Counted from the stretch's first letter, positions 29,651-40,929 are shown. The stretch: DNA of 56,543 bases from Gemmataceae bacterium (GCA_009692005.1 SHZZ01000019.1:1-56543); one strand, 5' to 3'. Program-made: numbers and translations. The notes: a model not told the origin generated them from the letters alone.

Positions 29651-30952
29651 CTATTTCTTCCCTTCGTGCACATACATTTGGGTAGACAGGCGGAAGGCTG
29701 TGCCATCGATTTCAAAATCTAATTCCCCAAAGCAGGCCTGGCAGCCTTGCTTGGGAACAGGGATTAGCGCATCCAACGATTTTCCCTTCACGCTGGCCGG
29801 CTGCTCCACCCATTTGGCTTTGCGGAAATCCAAAGAATCCGCCTGGGCCACCCACAAGCGCCCGCCCTGGATAGTGGCATCGCTTTGCACCTGCAGTTTT
29901 TTCCCCTCGCCCTCCGAGACATAACCCCACTGCAATTTCGGCATGGTTTTATGGTGAATCTGAAACTTGGCGAAGGCCGTCAGGGCGCCGATCGCCCGCT
30001 CCCTGTCTTTTTTGCCATCGGCTTTTTTCTCTTCCAGATTGTGCCCGGCGTTGGGGACATAAAGCACCCACTTGTCTCCCTTTAAACCGTCCCAGTATTT
30101 GTTCAAGGCATCGACCGCCCAATAGGGATCGTTGGCGCCATTGATGATCAACTTGGGCAAGGTCAACTGGTCGCGGTAAAAATAGGGGTCGACCCAGGAC
30201 CAGAGGAGGCGCGCTTCTTTCGTATCAGGAAGGGGCACCAGGCCGCGGCTGGTGTAATCAATAATCATGTCGCTGTACTTGCCGTAGGACTTCAGCTGAT
30301 GCGGCATCTGTTCCGGAATGTTGAGAGTGTCGATGACCAAAGGGACAGCAGCCATGACGCGCTTGTCAGCTGCAGCCGTCAGCCAGGAAGTCCAGCCACG
30401 CTTCGATGCCCCGGAAACGACAAAGCTATCCACCTGCGTTTTCAACTCCTCCTTGGTAAACTCCTGCAAGGCATCCATGGCTTTTACCAAACTTTTCACC
30501 ATGGGGAAGAGAAGGGGCCAGTCGGCGTCCTTGGTTTCCAAGAAACGGACAAAAGTCTCCGCAATGAGCTTGTCTTCGGTTTTGCCCTCAAAGAGCGGCT
30601 GCTTGGGGATGCCAAAGAGCAGGGCGCAGGGCGCCTGTGCCCGCCGGGCCAGTTCCAAACCGAAGGCGCCGCTGGTGAGCGAAGCTTTTCCCCCCTGGTT
30701 CCACAACAGCATGGTCGAGGCAGGCTTGGCGCCAGGTGGAACACAGACCTGGATCTGATGCTCCCAGTTGATTCCTTGCCAGCATTGCGAGGTCAGCGCC
30801 AGTTCGTACACCGTGCCCAGGGGCGTGGGTGTTTTGCTTTTCAGCTTCCAGGCGTAGCAGGCTTCGGGTTTTTTCACATAGGAGAAGAGGTCAGCGCTGG
30901 CGGACGCGGGAAACCACGCCATCAAAGCCGCCAGGATGAGGATTTTTCTCAT
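29651..30952 (-). CDS. PhoPQ-activated pathogenicity-related (PqaA-like) secreted protein
   Basis: 433 residues with a signal peptide (residues 1-20, ending ASA). It matches the PhoPQ-activated pathogenicity-related family, an alpha/beta-hydrolase fold. The likely nucleophile is Ser in VSGASKRGWTSWLTAA, with acid in INGANDPYWAVDALN and His in VPNAGHNLEEKK. The name comes from Salmonella PqaA; no virulence link is implied here. Downstream of a convergent BPL_N-like gene and followed upstream by lipoprotein genes on the same strand. A secreted esterase/peptidase-like role is possible, but the substrate is unknown. Confidence 0.88.
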   Translation of the reverse strand: MRKILILAALMAWFPASASADLFSYVKKPEACYAWKLKSKTPTPLGTVYELALTSQCWQGINWEHQIQVCVPPGAKPASTMLLWNQGGKASLTSGAFGLELARRAQAPCALLFGIPKQPLFEGKTEDKLIAETFVRFLETKDADWPLLFPMVKSLVKAMDALQEFTKEELKTQVDSFVVSGASKRGWTSWLTAAADKRVMAAVPLVIDTLNIPEQMPHQLKSYGKYSDMIIDYTSRGLVPLPDTKEARLLWSWVDPYFYRDQLTLPKLIINGANDPYWAVDALNKYWDGLKGDKWVLYVPNAGHNLEEKKADGKKDRERAIGALTAFAKFQIHHKTMPKLQWGYVSEGEGKKLQVQSDATIQGGRLWVAQADSLDFRKAKWVEQPASVKGKSLDALIPVPKQGCQACFGELDFEIDGTAFRLSTQMYVHEGKK

Positions 30953-30990
30953 GCGCGCATTCCTTGATTGAAAGAAAGGGGAAGATTAAT

Positions 30991-31416
30991 TCAATTGGCG
31001 GTCAATTCAAAGGTGCCGAGGTCTTTGCCTTGTTTGTCGATGGAGACCTTGAACTTTGACCCTTCAATGTTCTTGTATTTATCCTTGAGGCGATCAGGGC
31101 CTTCGAACTGAGTTTTGAAAGTCCCCGAGCGCCGGGGCCATTCAAAAGTGATGATGAAATCCCCGGTGGGAGAGCCATCGCCGGTGATGTAGGAGTTCAG
31201 GTTGAAATTTCCCTGCTCATCGGCCTGGGCGAAAGGGACGACGCGCATGGGATCGTTCTTATCGACCGGGTGAAACCAAATGAAGGCCTCGAAGGCGGGC
31301 TGGCCATCGACCAGGATTTTCCCTTTCACCGGGTAGGTGGGCTTCCTCCCGTCGGAGCAGCCACCAGCGACAAAGAGAAAGAAAAGGGGAAGGAGGAGGA
31401 AAGTAAACTTTTTCAT
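30991..31416 (-). CDS. Lipoprotein, duplicate of its neighbour
   Basis: 141-residue lipoprotein: signal MKKFTFLLLPLFFLFVAGGC with lipobox cysteine at residue 20. The single domain runs from VKGKILVDGQP to GKDLGTFELTAN. It aligns throughout with the lipoprotein at 31487 (shared FHPxDK, TFEWP, DKxKxKYK, GKDLG). It looks like a carboxypeptidase-regulatory-like or transthyretin-like beta-sandwich (GKI-VDG ... G-F ... PTGDFIITFEW). The longer frame to 31563 overlaps the neighbour and is rejected. It probably belongs to the DUF1559 operon. Confidence 0.8.
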   Translation of the reverse strand: MKKFTFLLLPLFFLFVAGGCSDGRKPTYPVKGKILVDGQPAFEAFIWFHPVDKNDPMRVVPFAQADEQGNFNLNSYITGDGSPTGDFIITFEWPRRSGTFKTQFEGPDRLKDKYKNIEGSKFKVSIDKQGKDLGTFELTAN

Positions 31417-31486
31417 GGAGAGAAATAACCACCCTTCCGGGCCAATCCCGGTCGCAATGCCATTGACATATGTCTTGCACCGAAAT

Positions 31487-31951
31487 TTACTTGGTGGAAA
31501 GTTCGATAACACCCAAATCCTTGCCGCCCTTGTCAATAGTGACCTTGTGCTTGGAATTATCACGGTCTTTGTATTTGCCTTTCAACTTATCCGGGATGGT
31601 GTCCTGGGATTTGAAAGGGTTGACATCGGGCCATTCGAAAGTAAGGGTGTATTCCCCCGGTGGCAAACCATCGCCGGCCTGGTAGGTGCTGACCTGAAAA
31701 CCCCCTTCTTTATCGACGGTGGCGGAAGCCGATTTGCTCTTTTTGTCGGCCGGATGGAACATAACCATGGCCCCATCGCCAGGCTTGCCATCGATCATCA
31801 GTTTACCCTTTGCGGCCGCGGTGGCTTGCCTGATTTCGCCACTGCCGCCGCCCCCTCCGCAGCCAATCAAGGCGCAAATAGCCAAAGAGGAAACTACAGA
31901 AAGGCCCCCTCGCAAAACGCGAAGGGGCATGAAGTTGTTGATGGAAATCAT
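31487..31951 (-). CDS. Lipoprotein coupled to the DUF1559 gene
   Basis: 154-residue lipoprotein: lipobox in AICALIGC, then a Gly run, then the same beta-sandwich-like domain as the next gene (GKLMIDGKP ... [12 protein letters not shown] ... [13 protein letters not shown]). Its ATG at 31951 overlaps the TGA of the DUF1559 gene (ATGA), so translation is probably coupled. MPLRVLRGG (31930) is an alternative start. The partner of a prepilin-like protein may be a pseudopilus- or surface-associated factor; inferred from position only. Confidence 0.82.
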   Translation of the reverse strand: MISINNFMPLRVLRGGLSVVSSLAICALIGCGGGGGSGEIRQATAAAKGKLMIDGKPGDGAMVMFHPADKKSKSASATVDKEGGFQVSTYQAGDGLPPGEYTLTFEWPDVNPFKSQDTIPDKLKGKYKDRDNSKHKVTIDKGGKDLGVIELSTK

Positions 31952-32898
31952 TCGGAAATCACTTCGCCTTTCTTACGGGTGGTCATGTAGATGAAATTCT
32001 TGGAATTCATGTTGGCGGAAAGGAAGCGGACGGCGCCGTCGCCCATGACAACATTGGCGCCGCCGGAATGGAAAGCGTAAATGCCGCGCCCGCTGATGTT
32101 TGTGCAGTTGATGACGCACGGCCCTTGGTTGCCAGTGCCATCATAGAGCGAGCCAGCAATCCAGTTTTCGCCGTTATAGGGGTTGCCCCAGCCGGCGCCG
32201 ACAGTTAAGGGGAAACCATTGGCGGCGATCTTTCTGGCGCCCTGCCAAACTTCCGGCCGACCGGCCAACTCCGCCAGCAGGATGGTGCTGGAAGTGCCGT
32301 CTGCGGCATCAATCAGCTTGGTGGTTTCATTGGCACGGAGAATGCCCTCGCGGTCGCCGCCGGAAGGCGGGCCGACGATAACATCCCAACCGCGGCCGAT
32401 AACGCCAGAGACCACGGAATAGTCCGCGGCAGAGCAAGTAAAATTCATGGCCGGGGAGCCGGCGAAAATCGCATTAGCGGGAATCGGGCAGGGTTCCACC
32501 CGGTCTTGGCTTGGGGTGGATGGACACTTCATGACCTTGAGGTGAGTCTGAATCACTATGGCATTGGTCGCCGCGGTTAAATTCTGTTTGAAATCGTACA
32601 TCTTGTAAAGGTTTTCCTGTTCCACATAGGGAAGAATCATCGGCCCCCAAGCGTAGGCGATAAAAGGGTTGTTATTGGGTGGAACGGTCAGGAAATAAGG
32701 ATAGGGCAGTTTGCCATAGGCGCCTTCATAATTATGAAAGGCCAAGCCCAGCTGTTTAAAATTATTTTGGCACTGTGAACGAGCTGCCGCTTCGCGCACT
32801 TTTTGCACCGCGGGCAGCAACAAGCCGATCAAGATGGCAATGATGGCGATAACCACGAGGAGTTCAATGAGTGTGAACCCCTTTTTTCGAAGCAACAT
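31948..32898 (-). CDS. DUF1559 domain prepilin-like protein
   Basis: 316 residues. The N-terminus is a type IV prepilin/pseudopilin signal: [28 protein letters not shown], to be cut by a prepilin peptidase after Gly, leaving Phe first. DUF1559 follows; this family is greatly expanded in planctomycetes. The typical ending [19 protein letters not shown] is present. GGAGGATATGTC precedes the ATG. A good promoter lies at 32968-32996. It heads a three-gene unit with two lipoproteins. Role in a type II/IV-like envelope machine is inferred from the family. Confidence 0.95.
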   Translation of the reverse strand: MLLRKKGFTLIELLVVIAIIAILIGLLLPAVQKVREAAARSQCQNNFKQLGLAFHNYEGAYGKLPYPYFLTVPPNNNPFIAYAWGPMILPYVEQENLYKMYDFKQNLTAATNAIVIQTHLKVMKCPSTPSQDRVEPCPIPANAIFAGSPAMNFTCSAADYSVVSGVIGRGWDVIVGPPSGGDREGILRANETTKLIDAADGTSSTILLAELAGRPEVWQGARKIAANGFPLTVGAGWGNPYNGENWIAGSLYDGTGNQGPCVINCTNISGRGIYAFHSGGANVVMGDGAVRFLSANMNSKNFIYMTTRKKGEVISE

Positions 32899-33233
32899 GA
32901 CATATCCTCCAGAAAAGGAAAAAAAGGAAATATTAGGAACACAATGGCGAGCAGAAGTTTCCCATACAGTATTTTGTAAACAATTAAGTATGTCAAGGGA
33001 ATAATCTTCTCCACCTCAACAATTAATATTTTTCTCCTGTTAAAACGAACAAGGCGCCGCGGCTGGCGCACGATTTCCCCCACCTGGTTCTTCTTAAGGC
33101 CGGTTCTTTTGGCCTTGGCCCCTTGGGGGCCTTAATTCCAGGGCGATATTCAGGAACCAAAGTGTTGCGTCTGGTCTTGCGACCCGGTAGCCTGTATTAC
33201 CTTGCCAACACCCTGCCACCAGGAGAAAAACCG
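32899..33233. other. Divergent intergenic region, AT-rich
   Basis: 335 bases between the DUF1559 unit and the beta-propeller pair. It carries the DUF1559 promoter (32968-32996), a GC-rich hairpin near 33053-33066, and at 33115-33134 a TTGGCCCCTTGGGGGCC sequence similar to one at 6418. AGGAG at 33221 is the ribosome-binding site of the next gene. No gene is seen. Confidence 0.6.
32968..32996 (-). promoter_or_regulatory. Candidate sigma-70-type promoter of the DUF1559 operon
   Basis: On the minus strand: perfect TTGACA (32996-32991), 17-base spacer, AATACT (32973-32968), four of six matches to TATAAT. The start of transcription would be near 32961, giving a leader of about 60 bases with a strong GGAGG site. 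Confidence 0.55.
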
Positions 33234-34301
33234 ATGCGCCGTCGAACTTTTATTAAAACCACTGCCGCCTCGATTGCCGGCGCCCCCATGATCCTTGGCG
33301 CCGAGGACAAGGCCGGATCGAAACCCCTGGTGGTGGGGGAAAAGGAGCACCAGTTCCAGGTTTATCACGATTGGGCCCACCTGCCGTCACGCTACACCTG
33401 GCAGACCACCCATAATGTCGCCGTCGATAAATCCGGCTGCCTCTATGTCATTCACGAAGGAAGGGAAAACCTCAAGGACCACCCTTCCATCTTCGTTTTT
33501 GACACCGAGGGAAAATTCATCCGAGCCTTTGGCCAGCAGTTCCAGGGTGGCGGGCACGGCATCGAGATCCGCGAGGAAGCCGGCTCGGAATTCCTTTATG
33601 TCTGCGCCTACCAACAAGTGAAGTCGTTCGCCAAGATGGATCTCAAAGGGGAAACCCTGTGGCAGAAATACGCCCCCATGGATTCCGGCCTTTACGCCAA
33701 GGATGAAGACAAGAAACCGATGAAGGTCTGGGGACGCGACCGCTTCATGCCGACCAACTTCGCTTTCCTTCCCGATGGCGGCTTCCTCCTGGCCGATGGC
33801 TACGGCGCCTGGGCCGTGCATCGCTATGACAAAGACGGGAATTGGAAATCGTCGTTTGGCGGCCCGGGAATGGGCCTGGGAAAATTCAACACCCCGCATG
33901 GCGTATGGGTTGATAACCGCACGGGAAAAAAGCCCACCATCGTCGTTTGCGACCGCGCCAACCACACCCTGCAAATCTTCGACATGGAAGGGAAGTACCT
34001 GGAAACCATCAAAGGGTTCGGCCTGCCCGCCAACGCCGAGACCTGGAAAAACCTCCTCGTCGTTCCCGAACTCCACGCCCGCCTTACACTTTTAAACGAG
34101 AAGAACGAAGTGGTGGCCCTCCTGGGCGATGATGTCAAGCGGGTGACAGGCAAGGACGGGGGCGGCATCCGCAGCGATGCCAAGAAGTGGCAGGACGGCA
34201 AATTCGTCCATCCCCACGATGCCTGCTTCGATGCTGCGGGGAACATCTATGTCGCCGAGTGGGTCGCCACCGGCCGCGTCAGCAAACTGAAACGACTCTA
34301 A
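33234..34301 (+). CDS. Tat-exported NHL-type beta-propeller protein
   Basis: 355 residues with a twin-arginine signal (MRRRTFIKTTAASIAGAPM). The body is an NHL/six-bladed propeller: repeated LxVxxxG(x)LYV-like strands, GGPGMGLGKFNTPHGVWVD and CDRANHTLQIFD are typical of the family that includes peptidyl-alpha-hydroxyglycine lyase-like domains. The frame reaches back to 33123, but ATG 33234 follows AGGAG and starts the Tat signal. The next gene is a clear paralogue. Extracytoplasmic; ligand unknown. Confidence 0.9.
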   Translation: MRRRTFIKTTAASIAGAPMILGAEDKAGSKPLVVGEKEHQFQVYHDWAHLPSRYTWQTTHNVAVDKSGCLYVIHEGRENLKDHPSIFVFDTEGKFIRAFGQQFQGGGHGIEIREEAGSEFLYVCAYQQVKSFAKMDLKGETLWQKYAPMDSGLYAKDEDKKPMKVWGRDRFMPTNFAFLPDGGFLLADGYGAWAVHRYDKDGNWKSSFGGPGMGLGKFNTPHGVWVDNRTGKKPTIVVCDRANHTLQIFDMEGKYLETIKGFGLPANAETWKNLLVVPELHARLTLLNEKNEVVALLGDDVKRVTGKDGGGIRSDAKKWQDGKFVHPHDACFDAAGNIYVAEWVATGRVSKLKRL

Positions 34302-34321
34302 CCTTGAACCGGAGAAAATGC

Positions 34322-35362
34322 ATGAGCGAGTATCTATTTCCGAAACGGCAAACGCGCCGGGACTTTTTAGCAGCTGGCGCGGCGCTGGCGGTTTTGCCGG
34401 CCTTTTCACCCGCCGACGAAAAAAACTCCTTGAAGCTGACGGTCGATCCCACCTGGGGCCGCCTTCCCGCCGGGATGAAGTTCGGCCTCGGCTGCGCTGT
34501 CGTTGCCGATGGCAAGGACCGCATCATCGTTACCTCGCGCTCCACCAATCCCTGCGTGGCCATCTTCGACACCAAGGGAACTTTGCTGGAAACTTGGGGT
34601 AAGGAAATCAGCGACAAGATCGGCTACGACTTGGGGCAATACACCGCCACCGCTCATGGACTGTACTGGAGCAAAGAACCCGACGGGGAATTCCTTTATT
34701 GGACGGAAAATGTGTCGGCGCCCAAAGGGGGCAAGCGCATCGGCGCGCGAGTTTACAAAACCGATATGCATGGGAAGATCCTCTTTCAAATAGGCAATGT
34801 GCCCGAAGAGGGCACCAAGGCAGTGAAATGGGATTTCACCAATCCCACCGATGTTGCCGTCGCAGCCAATGGCGACATTTACATTGTCGATGGCTACGGC
34901 AGCCAGAAAGTGTTTTTGTTCGACAAGGATTTCAAGCACAAGAAAACGATTGGCGGGCGTGGAAAGGAACACGGGCTATTCAACACTTGCCATGGGGTTT
35001 GGATCCGCACTTTGGGAAAAGAGCCCGAAGTCTATATCGCCGACCGCGCCAACAACCGCCTCGAGATCTTTTCCCTCGATCTGCAATACAAGCGCAGCAT
35101 CGAAGGAGTGCGCACGCCCTGCTGCTTCTACCAGCACGACGGACATCTTTATGTTCCGGAGCTGGGATCTCGCGTCACGGTGATTGATGAACACGACAAG
35201 ATCGTGTCGCAGTTTGGCGACGGCTCGATGATCAAGGACGACATCACCATGCACCCGGGTAAGTTCAAGGCGCCCCACGCCTTGACCCTGGATTCCAAGG
35301 GCAACCTTTATGTGCTGGAGTGGCTGCCCAACGGCCGAATTCAAAAATTCAGCCGGGGGTAA
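34322..35362 (+). CDS. Tat-exported NHL-type beta-propeller protein, paralogue
   Basis: 346 residues; Tat signal KRQTRRDFLAAGAALAVLPAF. Its second half aligns with the neighbour: PTDVAVAANGDIYIVDGYG, GLFNTCHGVWI, ADRANNRLEIFS, FKAPHALTLDSKGNLYVLEW. It starts 20 bases after the first propeller, with GGAG nearby. This is a tandem duplication of an exported propeller. The pair ends at a dispersed hairpin element facing aconitase. Confidence 0.9.
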   Translation: MSEYLFPKRQTRRDFLAAGAALAVLPAFSPADEKNSLKLTVDPTWGRLPAGMKFGLGCAVVADGKDRIIVTSRSTNPCVAIFDTKGTLLETWGKEISDKIGYDLGQYTATAHGLYWSKEPDGEFLYWTENVSAPKGGKRIGARVYKTDMHGKILFQIGNVPEEGTKAVKWDFTNPTDVAVAANGDIYIVDGYGSQKVFLFDKDFKHKKTIGGRGKEHGLFNTCHGVWIRTLGKEPEVYIADRANNRLEIFSLDLQYKRSIEGVRTPCCFYQHDGHLYVPELGSRVTVIDEHDKIVSQFGDGSMIKDDITMHPGKFKAPHALTLDSKGNLYVLEWLPNGRIQKFSRG

Positions 35363-35396
35363 AACCGCAGCAACAGTTTCGGGAGGAAGGGTTTAA

Positions 35397-35485
35397 TTGC
35401 CAGGCTGGTGCCTGGCGTTCCCGGAAAGGGTGAAGCGTTCTTCCCTGGGATCGCCGCGCTCCAGCGCGGCTTCTTCTCTTTGCCA
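35397..35485 (+). repeat. Dispersed two-hairpin element, copy 3 (order B-A)
   Basis: Hairpin B, GCCAGGC-TGGT-GCCTGGC with GTTCCCGG, comes first (about 35397-35424). Hairpin A follows, GGGATC then GCCGCGC-TCCA-GCGCGGC then TTCTTC (about 35447-35480). The parts are the same as at 6251 and 39615 but in the reverse order. It lies between the convergent propeller and aconitase genes. Confidence 0.8.
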
Positions 35486-35510
35486 TTTCCAGAAAGGGGA
35501 AACCCGTTGC

Positions 35511-38225
<2,715 letters not shown>

Positions 38226-38320
38226 GGAATGCATCCTGGAGGGTGAGGTCAGGGTTATTGTAAGGAAAAACTTTGCCGGTGGAATTAGGTCGCCCGGGGC
38301 CATTTTTCCATTGCAAAAGC

Positions 38321-38335
38321 AAGGAAAGTTTCCTT
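38321..38335. promoter_or_regulatory. Palindrome in the acnA/DUF1559 divergent region
   Basis: Perfect 15-base palindrome AAGGAAA-G-TTTCCTT in the 192-base gap between divergent acnA and the second DUF1559 gene, about 95 bases from each start. It could be an operator; no regulator is adjacent. Confidence 0.35.
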
Positions 38336-38417
38336 ACTATGGAGGAGTAAAATTCGTTGAGTTGTCTGGCGTTTCTCACCCGTCTAATGAACTGTTATTT
38401 GTTTCAGGAGGTTTGAA

Positions 38418-39389
38418 ATGTTCCGCCGCGCTTTTACTCTCATTGAACTCCTGGTCGTCATTGCCATAATCGCCATCCTGATCGGTTTGCTCCTGCCCGC
38501 GGTGCAAAAAGTCCGCGAGGCCGCCAACCGCGCCACCTGCATCAACCATTTGAAGCAGATCGGCGTGGCCCTGCATAATTACATGAACACCTTCGACACC
38601 TTCCCTTCGGGAAGTTTAAACTCCGGCAGCTGGGGGCCCAGCCCTTTGGTTTTCCTCATGCCCTACATCGAGCAAGAGGCGATCTTCCGCGGTTATCAGA
38701 TCAACCAGGCATCCGGCGCATCGGCCAGCCCCAACGACCCCGTCTCCATTTTTAAATTGAAACTGCTTCTGTGCCCCTCGGATATTAATCCGACGGCTTC
38801 CACTTACTACGGCTGGAGCAACTATCACAGCAATCATGGTTCCTGGGTGGTTCCCTCGGGCTGGGACGGGACCTTTGGGCCGAACTTTTCCGCCGGCGGG
38901 AAAGCCGCCGCTCCCATCTGCGGCTTTAAAGACATTAGAGACGGCATGAGCAACACTTGCGCTTTCGCCGAAGTCTGCAACGGCCCCTACGACATGAGCG
39001 CCGCCTGGGATGCCAAAACCGATTGCTTTGAAGGGGACAACAACGCCAGCACGACCACTGCCGCCGCCAGGGCTTACTTCCAGGGGCTCAACTGGCGCAC
39101 GGCGGGTGGCGCCGCAGGATGGACCACTTGGCGCTACCGCGGCTACCCTTGGAGGGAAGGCTCCGTTTGGCGCAGTGGCTACAACCATTTGCTGCCGCCC
39201 AACAGCCCATGCTGGCGGCCCAATGGCGACTGGTGGCATCTGGTCACCCCCGCCAGCAGCTTCCACTCTGGCGGCGCCAACGCCGTCATGTGCGACGGCA
39301 GCGTCCGCTTTTACCAGGAAAGCATCGATGCCAATACCTGGACAGCGCTTGGCACCCGCGACGGCGGCGAAGTACTTTCCGCTCCTTAG
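38418..39389 (+). CDS. DUF1559 domain prepilin-like protein, second copy
   Basis: 323 residues. Prepilin signal [21 protein letters not shown] followed by [18 protein letters not shown], then the DUF1559 body, ending [19 protein letters not shown] and a C-terminal [13 protein letters not shown] strong AGGAGG site precedes the ATG. It shares domain order with the copy at 31948 but is clearly diverged. A 54-residue lipoprotein gene follows 22 bases later, giving the same prepilin-plus-lipoprotein arrangement. Confidence 0.95.
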   Translation: MFRRAFTLIELLVVIAIIAILIGLLLPAVQKVREAANRATCINHLKQIGVALHNYMNTFDTFPSGSLNSGSWGPSPLVFLMPYIEQEAIFRGYQINQASGASASPNDPVSIFKLKLLLCPSDINPTASTYYGWSNYHSNHGSWVVPSGWDGTFGPNFSAGGKAAAPICGFKDIRDGMSNTCAFAEVCNGPYDMSAAWDAKTDCFEGDNNASTTTAAARAYFQGLNWRTAGGAAGWTTWRYRGYPWREGSVWRSGYNHLLPPNSPCWRPNGDWWHLVTPASSFHSGGANAVMCDGSVRFYQESIDANTWTALGTRDGGEVLSAP

Positions 39390-39411
39390 ATTTTTTACCG
39401 GAGGTTGGCTC

Positions 39412-39576
39412 ATGCCCTTTTGCAGGAATCTGTTTTTCGCGATGACACTTCTTGGTTTTTTGCCGGGCTGCGGCGGAGGAGACAAGCCGATCGACCAGGG
39501 CAAGCTCGAGACCGAGTTCAAGGACTTGCAAGATGCGCGCAAAAAGGAAGACCCCTTTGCCGGTAAAAGAAAATAA
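39412..39576 (+). CDS. Small lipoprotein
   Basis: 54-residue protein, MPFCRNLFFAMTLLGFLPGC then GGGDKPIDQ, with a lipobox (LPGC, Cys 20) and a charged 34-residue tail ending DPFAGKRK. GGAGG lies seven bases before the ATG. It follows the DUF1559 gene and is closed by a Rho-independent terminator, so it is a real expressed unit despite its size. Compared with the lipoproteins at 30991 and 31487 it lacks the beta-sandwich domain. Function unknown. Confidence 0.8.
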   Translation: MPFCRNLFFAMTLLGFLPGCGGGDKPIDQGKLETEFKDLQDARKKEDPFAGKRK

Positions 39577-39577
39577 C

Positions 39578-39607
39578 GGCCGAGCCCCAAGGGACTCGGC
39601 TTTTTTT
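39578..39607 (+). terminator. Rho-independent terminator
   Basis: Stem GCCGAG ... CTCGGC around CCCCAAGGGA, followed by TTTTTTT, immediately after the stop of the small lipoprotein. It ends the DUF1559-lipoprotein transcript. Confidence 0.85.
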
Positions 39608-39614
39608 CTACCCT

Positions 39615-39676
39615 GGGATCGCCGCGCAGAGAGCGCGGCTTCTTCTCTTGCCAGGCTGGAGCCTGGCGTTCCCAGG
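39615..39676 (+). repeat. Dispersed two-hairpin element, copy 2 (order A-B)
   Basis: Nearly identical to 6251-6314: GGGATC, hairpin A with loop AGAGA, TTCTTC, hairpin B with loop TGGA, GTTCCCAGG. It sits between a terminator and a convergent membrane-protein gene. Confidence 0.87.
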
Positions 39677-39700
39677 AAAATAGTATGTGACGGGTGGCTT

Positions 39701-39761
39701 TTTTTTGGCCCCCTCACCCCGCCCTCTCCCCCACTGCTTCGCAGCGTGGAGAGGGGGAAAG
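39701..39761 (+). repeat. Dispersed repeat C, copy 2, with neighbouring hairpins
   Basis: T-tract, GGCCCCCTCACCCC, then CCCCCACTGCTT and CAGCGTGGAGAGGGGG. It is the inverse of 6337-6398. Just after it lie another hairpin, ACGGCGC-CAAA-GCGCCGT (39766-39783), and CCGAGGGCTGCGCCTCGG (about 39784-39801, read on the minus strand), which could stop the convergent transcript. Confidence 0.8.
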
Positions 39762-39815
39762 AAAGACGGCGCCAAAGCGCCGTCCGAGGCGCAGCCCTCG
39801 GTTCCAACCGAGCGA

Positions 39816-40847
39816 TCATTCGGCTTTAGTAAACTTCGGCGTGATGCCGTCGCGGATGTTTCTCACCAAAATCATGTACCAAATCAGCAATCCCAGGGCG
39901 AATATGCCCAGCGCCACCACCCCAATCAGCACGCCAATCCCCAAGGTTTGCACCCAGGCGATCACGGCTTGCCTTCCCCCGCCCCGAGGCGCCGATTCCA
40001 CCAAGAAAAAAAACACTCCCCCAAAAATAAACATGGAAAGCACATAACCCAGGTTGGCGAACATGAACCCAGTGGCGCTGCCTGCCAGGTCCTTCCTTTT
40101 CATCAGCAAGCCAACGCTGCGCAGGAAAAAGAGGTACAGCACATGCGCGGCAAGGAGCAAGAAGGGCGCTATGATGATCAAAATAAACCCAATACAAACC
40201 AGGGTCAGGGGAAAACCCAGAATGTAAAACCCGATGCCGATGCACCAAAAAATGAAAGTGAGCAAGGCCAGCGTCTTGGTGGAATATCCTTCTTTTTTGG
40301 GTACGTACAGACAGAAACCGAGGCCTACTGAATGCACAATGAACGCCGCCAAACCCAGGATGACGCAGATAATCAGCAAGGTAATAATGGTGTAAATAAT
40401 GGTCGGACTGGGCGGTTCCCCGGGCTTAAGCAAAAAGCCCAGAAGCCGGACCAAAAGCATGGAGCAAATCTGCAGGATGATTCCGCTCAGATACAAATAA
40501 GAAGCGATCAAAAGCAGATTGAATCCAGTTCGGGTGGCCTGCCAGCCCAGGCGGGTTTCCTTGGCAGCCACCTTCTTATTGACCGATCTTTCCTCGCCGG
40601 TTTCTTCACGCTCCTCGCCTTTGTCCTCCTCCTCTGCATTCGATTTACCTGCCATGGCCGAAAGGCTTGCCATGGCGCGAGTCGCTTTGGGGCTGGGCAT
40701 CGGTGGAATCGATGGGGCAGAGGCGGCGCCATCGGCAACGGCGGTGAAAATCCCCGCGCAACCGGGGCATTTCACCCGTTTACCCAAGATTTCATCGTTG
40801 ACCTTGAGCTTTTTTCCGCACGATTGGCAAGTGACCAAAACGGCCAT
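39816..40847 (-). CDS. Zinc-ribbon polytopic membrane protein
   Basis: 343 residues. An N-terminal four-Cys zinc ribbon (VTCQSCGKKLKV ... RVKCPGCAGIF, residues 7-32) precedes a Pro/Ser/Ala and then Glu/Lys-rich linker (about 40-95). About six hydrophobic helices follow. No transport or enzyme motif is recognisable. Such ribbons joined to membrane domains are frequent in planctomycetes and occur again at 13012 with HEAT repeats. Function unknown; cytoplasmic ribbon assumed. Confidence 0.8.
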   Translation of the reverse strand: MAVLVTCQSCGKKLKVNDEILGKRVKCPGCAGIFTAVADGAASAPSIPPMPSPKATRAMASLSAMAGKSNAEEEDKGEEREETGEERSVNKKVAAKETRLGWQATRTGFNLLLIASYLYLSGIILQICSMLLVRLLGFLLKPGEPPSPTIIYTIITLLIICVILGLAAFIVHSVGLGFCLYVPKKEGYSTKTLALLTFIFWCIGIGFYILGFPLTLVCIGFILIIIAPFLLLAAHVLYLFFLRSVGLLMKRKDLAGSATGFMFANLGYVLSMFIFGGVFFFLVESAPRGGGRQAVIAWVQTLGIGVLIGVVALGIFALGLLIWYMILVRNIRDGITPKFTKAE

Positions 40848-40890
40848 TTACGATACCTTTCAATAATCAGAATTGGTGGGTTCAATTCCG

Positions 40891-40929
40891 AAGGGATAGA
40901 GTTAAAGGTCATGATAGTATCCCTTTTTT
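40891..40929 (+). other. Hairpin with T-tract upstream of the pseudouridine synthase
   Basis: AAGGGATA (40891-40898) and TATCCCTT (40918-40925) form a perfect 8-bp stem with a 19-base loop, followed by TTTT. It has terminator form on the plus strand but lies in the gap upstream of the plus-strand gene, so it may be a leader attenuator or a chance structure. Confidence 0.35.
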
